This document shows positions 26,584-34,909 of a DNA stretch of 60,499 bases, in pieces; position 1 is the first letter of the stretch; the number at the start of each line of letters is the position of its first letter. The stretch is from assembly GCA_945860245.1 (NCBI GenBank), contig CAMAPO010000007.1, positions 1 through 60,499 of the forward strand, in the 5' to 3' direction. The position numbers and the translations under genes are program-made. Source of the DNA: Bifidobacterium breve (GTDB lineage Bacteria; Actinomycetota; Actinomycetes; Nanopelagicales; Nanopelagicaceae). The notes beneath the pieces were generated by a model that was not told where the DNA came from, searched no databases, and saw only the letters and a program-made list of their open reading frames with translations.

Positions 26584-27791
26584 GGAGTGAGTGTCTTAAT
26601 CCCCCGCGATAAATAGCCAGAGAGAATTAGCATCGCAACCGGATAAATCATGCCAATCGAAAGATTTGTAAACTGAGAAATTATCCCAGTCACAGTTGGA
26701 CCGAAGAAGAAACCAGCGATTCCGATAACGCCGACGCGTGAAATAGCAACTGCTGGAGCGATACCTGGAATTTTGGTCGCTGCCAAAATAAATGCTGGAA
26801 ACATCGGACCGATACCAAGTCCGGCCGCAATAAAACCAATATTGACAATCACCAGCGCGGTCGTGGAATGTGTTGCAGATAGCGGAATCGCAATCGCCAT
26901 CGCAACTCCCCAGATTATTCCTCCAAAATATCCGCCCAGCTTTACAAGGCGTGCAGGCCCAAAGTGATCAAGTGCGCGATCGCCTAAGAAACGACTTACG
27001 ATCATGGCTAGCGAGAATGAAGCAAAGGCGGATGCGTAAACACCTTTCTCGTATCCCATCTCATCGCGCAACAAGATTGCACCCCAGTCACTGGCCGCGC
27101 CTTCGCCGACCAAGCTAGCTAGTAGCCCAACACCCAGCAACCAGAGTGGCATAACGCTCTTGCCGAAGAATGGAATTTTTGCCTCGTGTTCATCTTCGCC
27201 TTTATGGCCGTCAATTGCCGAAGATAATAAGAATCTTGCAGCAATCAGATATGCAATCACGGAGATGATGGCGATTGCCAAGAGATTTGCACGTGGTGAA
27301 ACCTGACGCGTAATCAATCCGCCAATAACGGTAGTTAAAAATGCGCCAGCGCTCCACATCCCATGAAATGAAGACATATATCTGCGTCCCAGAATTTTTT
27401 CAACCACAGTTCCCTGGTAGTTGTAACACATATCAATTAGCGCATAACCCAGACCCATTGTGTATAGAGTGAAAAATAGCGCTGCCGCATTTGTTGAAAG
27501 CGCCATCCCTGCCAAGCCTGCCGGCATAATCAATACACCCAGAAAAATTGTTCTCTGCGAGCCAAAGGTATGCATTAAGCGTCCGGCTAGCTGAGCACCA
27601 GTAATCGAGCCAAAGGTGCTGCCGATAAGCACGAATCCAAAAGCGCCATTTGATAAACCAATAGCATCTTTAATTTCTGGAATACGTGGCACCCATCCCA
27701 TAGAGACTATTCCAAGCAGTAAGAAAGAGATCCATAAAGAATTTCGGGCTAATTTTCCACGGTGAAGTAGATCGCTCGCTTCTACAGACAT
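26580..27791 (-). CDS. MFS transporter, YbjJ-like
   Basis: A 403-residue major facilitator protein with twelve membrane segments. Seen: SMGWVPRIPEIKDAIGLSNG at the first loop (in part), GRLMHTFGSQRTIFLGV as the cytoplasmic motif A region between segments 2 and 3, a charged central loop (DGHKGEDEHEAKIPF) and a second half with SRFLGDRALDHFGPARLVKLGG. The arrangement resembles the YbjJ/fucose-permease-like subgroup of unknown substrate. It stands alone on the minus strand between two plus-strand genes. Confidence 0.85.
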   Translation of the reverse strand: MSVEASDLLHRGKLARNSLWISFLLLGIVSMGWVPRIPEIKDAIGLSNGAFGFVLIGSTFGSITGAQLAGRLMHTFGSQRTIFLGVLIMPAGLAGMALSTNAAALFFTLYTMGLGYALIDMCYNYQGTVVEKILGRRYMSSFHGMWSAGAFLTTVIGGLITRQVSPRANLLAIAIISVIAYLIAARFLLSSAIDGHKGEDEHEAKIPFFGKSVMPLWLLGVGLLASLVGEGAASDWGAILLRDEMGYEKGVYASAFASFSLAMIVSRFLGDRALDHFGPARLVKLGGYFGGIIWGVAMAIAIPLSATHSTTALVIVNIGFIAAGLGIGPMFPAFILAATKIPGIAPAVAISRVGVIGIAGFFFGPTVTGIISQFTNLSIGMIYPVAMLILSGYLSRGIKTLTP

Positions 27792-27813
27792 TTGCCAAGG
27801 GTATCCTGCATCT

Positions 27814-28302
27814 ATGGATGGGATATTGGAAAAGGCGGCGGTAAAACGTTTTATTCAGGCTGCCACAGATCTTGGAGTAAAGGGAGAAGTCACAGTTCTA
27901 GCAGATACAGCCCGCACCGCAGTCGATGCCGCTAACGGTTTAGGCATAGAAGTCGGACAGATTGCATCTTCGCTAATCTTTAAATTACCTTCCGGCAATC
28001 CGCTCTTAATTATCACCAGTGGTCGCCATCGCGTTGAAACAGAATTGGTTGCCAAGAATTTAGGAATCCCCGAACTAGGACGAGCCGATGCGAATTATGT
28101 AAAAGAGATATCTGGTTACTCAGTTGGCGGCGTGAGCCCATTGGGGTGGATTTCAAAGCCAGAAATAATCCTTATTGATCAAGCGTTAAACGATTATGAA
28201 GTTATCTGGGCGGCATCTGGCCATCCGCACGCCGTTTATCCAACTTCATTTACCGAACTAATTACCTGCACCGGCGCAACACCGATGGTTGTTGGAGACT
28301 AA
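27814..28302 (+). CDS. YbaK/EbsC family aminoacyl-tRNA deacylase
   Basis: The 162-residue protein is a YbaK-like trans-editing deacylase, a family that hydrolyses mischarged Cys-tRNA-Pro or Ala-tRNA-Pro. Seen: QIASSLIFKLPSGNPLLIITSG, with the substrate-binding lysine region FK (in part), ISGYSVGGVSPLGW with the family GGxxP motif, and IWAASGHPHAVYPTSFTEL at the C-terminus. Which tRNA it edits is not known. The gene starts 22 nt from the divergent MFS start, so the two share a very short promoter region. Its stop codon is the first unit of a CTAA repeat that abuts arsC. Confidence 0.88.
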   Translation: MDGILEKAAVKRFIQAATDLGVKGEVTVLADTARTAVDAANGLGIEVGQIASSLIFKLPSGNPLLIITSGRHRVETELVAKNLGIPELGRADANYVKEISGYSVGGVSPLGWISKPEIILIDQALNDYEVIWAASGHPHAVYPTSFTELITCTGATPMVVGD

Positions 28303-28314
28303 CTAACTAACTAG
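28299..28314. repeat. CTAA tetranucleotide repeat at the junction of two convergent stops
   Basis: The plus strand reads four CTAA/CTAG units. The plus-strand gene ends with TAA at 28300-28302; further TAA codons at 28304 and 28308 and TAG at 28312 close the other frames. On the minus strand the arsC stop TAG (28305-28303) and another TAG at 28301-28299 occur in the same units. The two genes abut with no spacer. Confidence 0.85.
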
Positions 28315-28701
28315 TTCGGAAAGTAATTTCTCTACTCGCAATTTAATATCATCGCGAATTATGCGCACTGATTCAATTCCCTGACCTGCCGGATCATCGA
28401 GTACCCAATCTTCATAACGCTTGCCAGGATAGTAAGGACAGGCATCGCCACAACCCATTGTGATCACTGCATCAGATGCTTGAACAGCCTCCGGCGTTAA
28501 AATCTTTGGCGTGTTATTTGCAATATCTATACCGAGTTCGGCCATTGCTTCAACGGCAATCGGGTTGATTGAATCTTTAGGTGCAGAGCCCGCTGAGAGA
28601 ACTTCTACCCGACCTTGGCCGAGCTCGCGCATAAAGCCGGCCGCCATTTGAGAACGCCCGGCGTTGTGTACGCAAACGAAAAGAACTGATGGCTTGCTCA
28701 T
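28303..28701 (-). CDS. arsC: Arsenate reductase, LMW-phosphatase type (ArsC)
   Basis: This cytoplasmic enzyme reduces arsenate to arsenite. The 132-residue protein has the LMW-PTP loop VCVHNAGRSQMA with catalytic Cys10 and Arg16 (CX5R), and TMGCGDACPYYPGKRYEDW with Cys84 and Cys88 followed by DDPAG. The second motif resembles the actinobacterial mycothiol/mycoredoxin-dependent ArsC enzymes, but the electron donor cannot be decided from sequence. It overlaps the upstream aquaglyceroporin gene by 4 nt, forming a two-gene unit. No arsR, arsB or acr3 gene is nearby. Confidence 0.92.
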   Translation of the reverse strand: MSKPSVLFVCVHNAGRSQMAAGFMRELGQGRVEVLSAGSAPKDSINPIAVEAMAELGIDIANNTPKILTPEAVQASDAVITMGCGDACPYYPGKRYEDWVLDDPAGQGIESVRIIRDDIKLRVEKLLSELVS

Positions 28702-29363
28702 TTCTTCTTCTTACCTTTGCTGCTAAGTGATTGGCTAAGTACCAATCCAAGCACTGCACCAATTAACTGGGCGGCGATAAATGGTGCGATTGATTCTGGC
28801 GCTATCCCTGCGAAGGTATCTGACCAGCCGCGTGCGAAGGTAACCGCCGGGTTGGCAAATGAAGTTGAAGAAGTAAAGAAAATAGCGGCGCCAATCCAGC
28901 AGGCAACCAACGCTGGAATCTTCTTCTCACGTTTTTGGTCAATAGCGATAAATATTGTGAAAATTAAACCTGCAGTTGCGATGATCTCGCTTAATAGTAA
29001 ATGGTTGCCACTTCGCACATTTGTTGAGGCGGTGAAGACCGGTAGATCAAAGAGGAGATTGGCTAAGCCAGCGCCGGTGAGTGCACCAAGAAATTGGGCG
29101 AAGATAAACTGCAAGGTCTGGCCGAGCGATATTTCGCGCTTGTAGGCAACTATTAAAGTTACGAGTGGGTTGAAATGTGCACCGCTGATATCGGCGAGTA
29201 AGGTAATTAGCAGATATAAAATCGCTGCCGTGGCAATTGAGTTGATTAATAGCTGCACTGCGGTGTCGGTGGAAAGGTTCTGGGCCATTTTTCCTGAGCC
29301 GATTACGGTCATCACCAGAACGGCACTGCCTAAGAATTCTGCGCCTACCTTACGAATCTTCAT
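28698..29363 (-). CDS. MIP family channel (aquaglyceroporin), ars-linked
   Basis: A 221-residue major intrinsic protein with six membrane segments and two half-helices carrying the pore motifs GAHFNPLVTL (NPL in place of the first NPA) and SFANPAVTFARG (NPA). I choose ATG 29363, which gives MKIRKVGAEFLGS; the frame is open to 29423. Linkage to arsC by a 4-nt overlap suggests that it conducts arsenite out of the cell, as AqpS does in Sinorhizobium; that role is an inference. The C-terminus is very basic (SSKGKKKK). It is divergent from the hydrolase gene across 66 nt. Confidence 0.88.
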   Translation of the reverse strand: MKIRKVGAEFLGSAVLVMTVIGSGKMAQNLSTDTAVQLLINSIATAAILYLLITLLADISGAHFNPLVTLIVAYKREISLGQTLQFIFAQFLGALTGAGLANLLFDLPVFTASTNVRSGNHLLLSEIIATAGLIFTIFIAIDQKREKKIPALVACWIGAAIFFTSSTSFANPAVTFARGWSDTFAGIAPESIAPFIAAQLIGAVLGLVLSQSLSSKGKKKK

Positions 29364-29429
29364 TGCCCCATCATTGCCTATCTTTGACCGTGAAAAAGCG
29401 CGCGGCACAGAGTAATATTTCAATTTAAT

Positions 29430-30233
29430 ATGAACATTACGTTAACGCTGCAGCCTTCCAAGATGGACGCGGCTCCCCATATCGCGCTAATTCATGGCAT
29501 GGGATCAGCGGCAACTGCTTGGAAGCCGCTAACGCCATATCTCTTAGATCGATTTAACGTCATTACCTTAGATTTACCAGGTCACGGAGAATCAGGATTT
29601 ACCCAGGGCCAGGCAATGGATCCGATTTCTATAGCTGAGCAAGTTGTTAAAGAGATTGAGAATGAATTTGGATCAATTGAATTTGATCTAGTTGGTAACT
29701 CTTGGGGTGGATGGATCGCGTTGGAGATGGCAGCGCTTTTTCCAGAGAAAATAGGTAGCGTAACCGCACTGGCTCCTGCGGGGTTCTGGCTGGCATCTTA
29801 TGTGCAGCGAGCTCCCGGAACCGCAACGATGCGCTCGCTGGCAAAAAATTCTTCTTCGCTATCTACAATTTTCTTAAAGTATGAGTGGGCGCGCAAAATT
29901 GGATTCGCAGATGTTAGTCCTCGTTGGCACGAATTTTCATATGAGCTCTGCCTTGATGCCACCGTCGCGATGAGCAAATCTGCCGGATACCTTCCAGCAT
30001 GGGATGGAATGTTAAGTAAGCGCTTTGATTCCAAAATTGATTCAAATATTCCCGTGAAAATTATCTTTGGTGATTCCGATAGCACCTTGCCAGAAACCAC
30101 TTGCCAGGAACGAGCAATGGCGCCGAAACATTCGCAATGGATCACACTTGCAGAGTGCGGACACGCGCCGATGTGGGATAACGTAGAGACGGTTGCTGGC
30201 CATATTTTGGAGAACGCTGGAATTAGGCGATGA
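29430..30233 (+). CDS. Alpha/beta hydrolase at the head of the carotenoid arm
   Basis: A 267-residue alpha/beta-fold hydrolase. Seen: oxyanion-loop region LIHGMGSAATAWK, LDLPGHGESG, nucleophile elbow GNSWGGW (Ser), acid residue in FGDSDSTLPE, and the catalytic His in ECGHAPMWDN. No signal peptide is seen. It overlaps the crtA-like gene by 4 nt (ATGA), so it belongs to the carotenoid operon, and it is probably its first gene; a TAATAT sequence at 29413-29418 could be a -10 element giving a nearly leaderless transcript. The substrate is unknown; an ester or acyl group on a carotenoid glycoside would fit the context but nothing in the sequence proves it. Confidence 0.85.
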   Translation: MNITLTLQPSKMDAAPHIALIHGMGSAATAWKPLTPYLLDRFNVITLDLPGHGESGFTQGQAMDPISIAEQVVKEIENEFGSIEFDLVGNSWGGWIALEMAALFPEKIGSVTALAPAGFWLASYVQRAPGTATMRSLAKNSSSLSTIFLKYEWARKIGFADVSPRWHEFSYELCLDATVAMSKSAGYLPAWDGMLSKRFDSKIDSNIPVKIIFGDSDSTLPETTCQERAMAPKHSQWITLAECGHAPMWDNVETVAGHILENAGIRR

Positions 30234-30895
30234 GCGCGCCAGCAGTAACAGTTATTTATTTTTGGAAAATCAAATCTCGCAATATCGCTTTCGCACTTGT
30301 GCGAATGGCGCTAGACCGAGGTGCACTTCGCAGGGTTAAAGGCGTCACTTTTGCCAAGATGCTTGGTACTGGCAAAGGTGAAACATTTACTCCGCGTGAT
30401 GCCGATGCCAATCAGTGGGGTGCGCTGATAGTGATTGATAGCGCCAATTTACAAGCGCTCGATAATTCAAGGTTGATTAAGAGATGGCGCGCTCACTCGC
30501 TTTCAGAAGTTAGATATTTATTAGATCCAATCTCATCTCACGGGCTGTGGGCAAAGGTAAATCCCTTCGCGTACTCATCTGAAAAAAGTGATGGGGAAAT
30601 AGTTGCCATTACTCGCGCTCGGATTAAATGGTTTCAAAATTTCCGATTTTGGCGTGCTGTCCCGCCTGTGACTGCCAGCCTGCATTCTTCTGCCGGATTA
30701 ATAACCACGATCGGGATCGGTGAAGCCCCGATCGGATTACAAGGAACTTTCTCCCACTGGAAAACAGGTGCTGACCTGCGCAACTTTGCATACAAGGGAG
30801 CAGCGCATCAAGTAGCGATTGCCGCAACAGAGCGCCATCAATGGTATGCCGAGGAACTCTTCGCCCGCTTTGCGGTACGCGATATTCGCGGCTGA
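30230..30895 (+). CDS. crtA: Spheroidene monooxygenase-like protein (CrtA family)
   Basis: The 221-residue protein matches the CrtA family, which inserts a keto group at C-2 of acyclic carotenoids. Motifs seen: VTVIYFWKIKSRNIAFAL at the N-terminus, KMLGTGKGETFTPRDAD, NQWGALIVID, SSHGLWAKVNPF, AITRARIKW, IGIGEAPIGLQGTFSHW and the C-terminal WYAEELFARFAVRDI. It lacks membrane segments. In a cluster with CruF and a CrtD-like desaturase, a 2-keto (or related) product on a 1-hydroxylated end is the natural prediction. It is coupled to the upstream hydrolase gene and lies 48 nt before cruF. Confidence 0.85.
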   Translation: MSAPAVTVIYFWKIKSRNIAFALVRMALDRGALRRVKGVTFAKMLGTGKGETFTPRDADANQWGALIVIDSANLQALDNSRLIKRWRAHSLSEVRYLLDPISSHGLWAKVNPFAYSSEKSDGEIVAITRARIKWFQNFRFWRAVPPVTASLHSSAGLITTIGIGEAPIGLQGTFSHWKTGADLRNFAYKGAAHQVAIAATERHQWYAEELFARFAVRDIRG

Positions 30896-30943
30896 AAATA
30901 CTTAAAATTACTAAGTAATGAGTAAGTAGGGCAGACTTAGCCC

Positions 30944-31747
30944 ATGTCGATTCGCCATTACTCACCACGTCGTAATAGCCGTCGCGGAATCTCATCCCGA
31001 GCGCAGTTTTTACTAAATCTAACTTTAGGTATCGCTATCCTGTTGCAGGTTAGCTACCCCTTGCTAAATGGCGAAGTGCTGCGCGTCGTAACAATTGCTA
31101 CCGTTTATTGGGGCGCAGGTGCGATGGCGCTGCATGCGTTACTTGCTTACGGGCCACGATATGCATTCACTTATCTCGGGATAACTCTCTCCTTTGGATA
31201 TTTCATTGAATTACTTGGCGTTAAAACTGGCTGGCCATTTGGGATTTATTCCTATGATCCATCACTCGGTCCACAAATCTTCGATGTTCCGATGGTTGTT
31301 CCATTTGCATGGGCGATGATCGCCCATCCCGTACTTTGCGCAGCTCGTCGTGTTGCAGGCAGTTGGGTATTTTTATACGGCGGTTTTGGCTTAATGGCTT
31401 ATGACTTCTTCCTAGATCCACAAATGGTTTCTGCTGGGCGCTGGACTTGGGAAGTTACCGGCGCTCATGTTCCTTTCACCCCAGATGTTCCGCTATCAAA
31501 TGCTTTTGGTTGGTTGTTATCTGGGATGGCGCTAATCGCCGTACTGCATATATTCCTGCCACACGATCGACGTAAGGTAAGTGCCAGTCTTGCCGCGATA
31601 GATATCTTTCTAATTTGGACTTGGTTTGCTGGAGTTATCTCCAACTTATTCTTCTTTGCGCGTCCAGGGGTTGCTCTTCTCTTCGGATTAACTTTTGGCT
31701 TAGTTCTGTTGCCTTATATATTTTCGCGCTGGCTCGGCCGTCCTTAA
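30944..31747 (+). CDS. cruF: Carotenoid 1,2-hydratase CruF family (DUF422)
   Basis: CruF adds water across the 1',2' double bond of the psi end of carotenoids. The 267-residue protein has about seven membrane segments and the family motifs FGYFIELLGVKTGWPFGIYSY (in part), GPQIFDVPMVVPFAWAMI, and AYDFFLDPQMVSAGRWTWE, followed by VPLSNAFGWLLSGM. The N-terminus is basic (RHYSPRRNSRRG). It is 8 nt upstream of the glycosyltransferase gene. No clear Shine-Dalgarno stands before its ATG. Confidence 0.9.
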   Translation: MSIRHYSPRRNSRRGISSRAQFLLNLTLGIAILLQVSYPLLNGEVLRVVTIATVYWGAGAMALHALLAYGPRYAFTYLGITLSFGYFIELLGVKTGWPFGIYSYDPSLGPQIFDVPMVVPFAWAMIAHPVLCAARRVAGSWVFLYGGFGLMAYDFFLDPQMVSAGRWTWEVTGAHVPFTPDVPLSNAFGWLLSGMALIAVLHIFLPHDRRKVSASLAAIDIFLIWTWFAGVISNLFFFARPGVALLFGLTFGLVLLPYIFSRWLGRP

Positions 31748-31754
31748 TAATTAG

Positions 31755-32822
31755 ATGTCTACTGCGCTCTTAATATTATCCGCTCTGCTACTTTTGATCA
31801 CTGCAGTCAATTTTTTTACAATTCGTCGGCCTAAGTCGACCCCTCAAATAAATACGCCTGTAACAGTCTTGATTCCAGTGCGTAATGAAGCGGAGAATGT
31901 CACCGAGCTAATCGCTTGCCTCACGAGGCAGAGCCATATTGAGAAATTAGAGATTATCTTTATCGATGACTCATCAGAAGATGGCACCGGCAAATTACTC
32001 AGTGATGCTAAATCTGCTGGTGCGCCAATAACTATAGTTAACGCTTCGACCTTGCCAAATAATTGGTTAGGCAAACCTTGGGCGCTACAACAGGGTTTCT
32101 TAGCAGCGCGCGGTGAAATCATCGTGACCTTAGATGCTGATGTGCGCCTTCTTCCGACAGCGATTGCCCAGACTGTTGCCATGTTAGGCGCGCGCGATTT
32201 CATCTCGGCGTATCCAAAGCAAATTGCAATTACTTTCGCCGAGCGTTTGGTGCAACCCCTGTTGCAATGGTCCTGGATGACGACAGTCCCCTTACGCGTT
32301 GCCGAAAGATCTAGCCGGACTTCCCTAGCTGTTGCCAATGGTCAATTCTTTGTAGTCAAAAAGAGTGCGCTCGATCAAGTCACTGGCTTCCAACTAATTT
32401 CTACAGAAGTTCTCGACGATATGAAGTTGGCGCGGGCTTTAATCTCATCTGGGGCGCATGGTGGAGTCGCCGATGGTTCCACTCTTGCCCAGACGCGTAT
32501 GTATAAAAACTTTGCTGAGATCAAATCTGGATACGGTAAATCGCTATGGAGCGCTTTTTCAAATCCGTTAGGTGCCTTACTTGCCATCGCATTCATTTTT
32601 CTAACTGGAATTGCGCCGGTTCTAATCTGGTTTAGCGGCAATCCAATCGGGCTCTTTACTTACCAATTGATTGTTTTAACCCGCTTACTAAGCGCACAGC
32701 GCTCTGGCGGGCGATTACTGGATTCACTTCTGCATCCAATTTCATCAGCCATCTTGATCTACTTAATTATCTATAGTTGGCGTATGCGCGGCAAAGTTCA
32801 GTGGAAGGGGCGCACCTTATGA
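31755..32822 (+). CDS. GT2 family glycosyltransferase, CruG-like
   Basis: A 355-residue membrane-associated family 2 glycosyltransferase. One N-terminal membrane segment precedes the GT-A domain with VTVLIPVRNEAENV, IIFIDDSSEDGTG, TLDADVRL (DxD), NGQFFVVKK, EVLDDMKLARAL and a QTRMYKNF acceptor-region motif; two or three membrane segments follow. CruG-type enzymes glycosylate the 2'-hydroxyl of myxol; the related position here (C-1 or C-2 hydroxyl) is unknown. Context between cruF and a CrtD-like gene makes a carotenoid acceptor likely. Its stop overlaps the next start by 4 nt. Confidence 0.85.
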   Translation: MSTALLILSALLLLITAVNFFTIRRPKSTPQINTPVTVLIPVRNEAENVTELIACLTRQSHIEKLEIIFIDDSSEDGTGKLLSDAKSAGAPITIVNASTLPNNWLGKPWALQQGFLAARGEIIVTLDADVRLLPTAIAQTVAMLGARDFISAYPKQIAITFAERLVQPLLQWSWMTTVPLRVAERSSRTSLAVANGQFFVVKKSALDQVTGFQLISTEVLDDMKLARALISSGAHGGVADGSTLAQTRMYKNFAEIKSGYGKSLWSAFSNPLGALLAIAFIFLTGIAPVLIWFSGNPIGLFTYQLIVLTRLLSAQRSGGRLLDSLLHPISSAILIYLIIYSWRMRGKVQWKGRTL

Positions 32823-34327
32823 GCGCTACCAAAGAACTCGTTGCAGTAATTGGCGCCGGAATGGGTGGAATGTGCACTGCAGCGCGATTAGCTAAAGCGG
32901 GTTATGAAGTAACGGTCTTTGAATCATCGGATCGCCACGGCGGAAAATGTCGGACCGAATGGATCGGTAATTACGCTTTTGATACAGGGCCTTCACTATT
33001 AACGCTACCCGCTGTCTATCGTGATTTTTTTCAACGTACCGGTGATGTAATGGGTCGGGTAGTTGAATTGCAACCAGTTAGCCCATCTTTTGATTATCGT
33101 TTCGCCGACGGCAGTGATGTGCGTTTCGCTAATTTGTCGCGCAAGGAAACGCTGGCGGCAATCGATAAATCTTTCGGAAATTTGGCAGCCCAAGAATGGG
33201 ATCAGATAATGCACCGAGCCGAAGCGATGTGGGATGTCTCGCGCGAGCCATTTATTGAATCAGAGCTGCGCTCAGTGCTCTCGCTTTTAAAGCGTCCTAC
33301 TTTACTGCGCGACCTGCGAATAATTGCTCCCTGGAAAACATTACGCGATCTAAAGGTAAGGGATCAAAGGTTGCGCAAAATTCTTGATCGTTATGCAACC
33401 TATAGCGGATCTGACCCACGTGTTGCTCCCGCGGTGCTTGCATCAATTGCATTTGTGGAAGAAGCATTTGGCGCTTGGCATATTAAAGGTGGCGTTGGGA
33501 AGCTAGCCGATGCGGTTTATCAACGGTCTTTAGACCGCGGCGTAAAATTTGAATTTAACACTTCAGTCACTCAGATAAATCATGATGGCAAAACCACGAC
33601 TGGAATCTCCCTGGCTGATGGTCGCGTACTGGATTATTCGATCGTCGTAGCAAATGCCGATGCAACTGCGGTCTACAGCAAATTGATAACTGGCAAAGTT
33701 AAGAAGTTACGCAGAGAACGCGCAAAGTTAGCCAAAGCAGATCCCTCACTTGCTGGCTTCTCATTGCTGCTGGGCCTGCGCCCCAGTAAAAATCCAACTG
33801 GGCTCTCCCATCACAACATCTTCTTTCCAGATGATTATGACGCTGAGTTTGGAGATATCTTCGATCGCAAGCAACCAGTGCAAGATCCAACAATTTATCT
33901 TTGCGCTCCGCAGGATGAATCAATGGTCAAGCACTCCGGCCATGAGGCGTGGTTTGTATTGGTAAATGCCCCACGCCACGATTTAAAAGATGGCTTTAAC
34001 TGGAACGATGCAGATTTTAACCACCATTATGCGATGCAAATTATTGATTCACTTGAATCTCGCGGGATCTCAATTCGTGATCGCCTAGAAGTATTGGAGA
34101 TCCGCACACCTGCCGATTTAGAGCGGACTGTTGCCGCCCCTGGTGGTGCAATCTATGGAACCTCCAGCAACGGTGCACGTTCTGCCTTCATGCGCGCTAA
34201 GAATCGTTCACCTTTACAAGGTTTATATTGCGTAGGAGGATCAGCGCATCCGGGTGGCGGGCTGCCGTTAGTTGGTTTAAGCGCCGAGATTGTTGCGCAA
34301 GCTATTGTGGGCAAAGCGAGCCACTAA
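32819..34327 (+). CDS. CrtI-family carotenoid desaturase, probably 3,4-desaturase (CrtD-like)
   Basis: A 502-residue FAD-dependent enzyme of the phytoene desaturase superfamily. The start at ATG 32819 (preceded by GGAAGGGG) gives the dinucleotide fold VAVIGAGMGGMCTAARLA; the longer frame from 32777 overlaps the glycosyltransferase and is rejected. Other motifs: FDTGPSLLTLP, YATYSGSDPRVAPA, IKGGVGKLADAV and the C-terminal FAD motif GLYCVGGSAHPGGGLPLVGLSAE. It is clearly paralogous to the crtI 3 kb downstream. Linked to cruF it best fits a 1-hydroxycarotenoid 3,4-desaturase; a CrtO-like ketolase is possible but less likely because CrtA is present. Confidence 0.82.
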   Translation: MSATKELVAVIGAGMGGMCTAARLAKAGYEVTVFESSDRHGGKCRTEWIGNYAFDTGPSLLTLPAVYRDFFQRTGDVMGRVVELQPVSPSFDYRFADGSDVRFANLSRKETLAAIDKSFGNLAAQEWDQIMHRAEAMWDVSREPFIESELRSVLSLLKRPTLLRDLRIIAPWKTLRDLKVRDQRLRKILDRYATYSGSDPRVAPAVLASIAFVEEAFGAWHIKGGVGKLADAVYQRSLDRGVKFEFNTSVTQINHDGKTTTGISLADGRVLDYSIVVANADATAVYSKLITGKVKKLRRERAKLAKADPSLAGFSLLLGLRPSKNPTGLSHHNIFFPDDYDAEFGDIFDRKQPVQDPTIYLCAPQDESMVKHSGHEAWFVLVNAPRHDLKDGFNWNDADFNHHYAMQIIDSLESRGISIRDRLEVLEIRTPADLERTVAAPGGAIYGTSSNGARSAFMRAKNRSPLQGLYCVGGSAHPGGGLPLVGLSAEIVAQAIVGKASH

Positions 34328-34909
34328 GCCAAAACTAATTATCTGCAGTATTGCGAGAATTGAGATAGTTAAAAGAACTAGATTTATACCGAGAGCGAAA
34401 GAAACAAGTGCGATAAAGATAAAACTGGCTCTCACCGGACGCTCTGCAGGAGTAACCACACCAACATCGCTGATTCCTAGCCCACCTAATCTGGCCCGCG
34501 CATACTCTTGAGTTGAGGCAATTACATATATGCCAAGTACTAACCAGGCTGGGGCTCCGATTCGATAGGCAACGTAAAACCAGAGCGCTTCGCTGATGCG
34601 GTCGGCGCTTGCATCCAAAATTGCACCGAATGAACTTTGTCGCTTTTGGTAAATAGCGACGCTGCCATCAATACCATCGGCGTAAAGTGAGAGAACTAGC
34701 AGTGGAATAACCCAAGCAGAGAGTGGATTTGCAGCCATTGCAACTGCGAAGAGAACTCCCAGCAGAGTCAGAACATTTGGGGTGACATGTAACTTAGAGA
34801 GAAACCCGGCTGATGAAAACGAAATTGCCAACCAGGCCTTTACTATTCCTTTGATTTCGGCTCCCCCGTGCAGTGCACTCCAGGTGGAGTTAAATTCTTC
34901 TCTGTTCAC
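34277..34909 (-). CDS. CDP-alcohol phosphatidyltransferase family protein
   Basis: A 210-residue membrane protein with about six segments and a CDP-alcohol phosphotransferase motif of the form D-x2-DG-x2-A-x9-G-x3-D-x3-D (from YADGIDGSVA to GAILDASAD). The residue after Ala that is normally Arg is Ile here (DGSVAI), while the four aspartates are kept. Family members make phosphatidylglycerol phosphate, phosphatidylinositol phosphate and similar lipids; the product is not known. It overlaps metF by 4 nt and its end overlaps the convergent desaturase gene by 51 nt. Confidence 0.8.
   Translation of the reverse strand: MNREEFNSTWSALHGGAEIKGIVKAWLAISFSSAGFLSKLHVTPNVLTLLGVLFAVAMAANPLSAWVIPLLVLSLYADGIDGSVAIYQKRQSSFGAILDASADRISEALWFYVAYRIGAPAWLVLGIYVIASTQEYARARLGGLGISDVGVVTPAERPVRASFIFIALVSFALGINLVLLTISILAILQIISFGLVARFAHNSLRNNLGA

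Noticed and set aside
29413-29431. ATATT-N7-AATAT inverted repeat as an ArsR operator for the arsC unit
   Set aside because: It abuts the start of the divergent hydrolase gene, is short and AT-rich, and does not resemble a known ArsR site well enough; part of it is better read as a -10 element.
32819-34327. CrtO-type ketolase identity for the second desaturase
   Set aside because: The sequence resembles CrtI/CrtD and the cluster already has a CrtA-like oxygenase; left as an alternative only.
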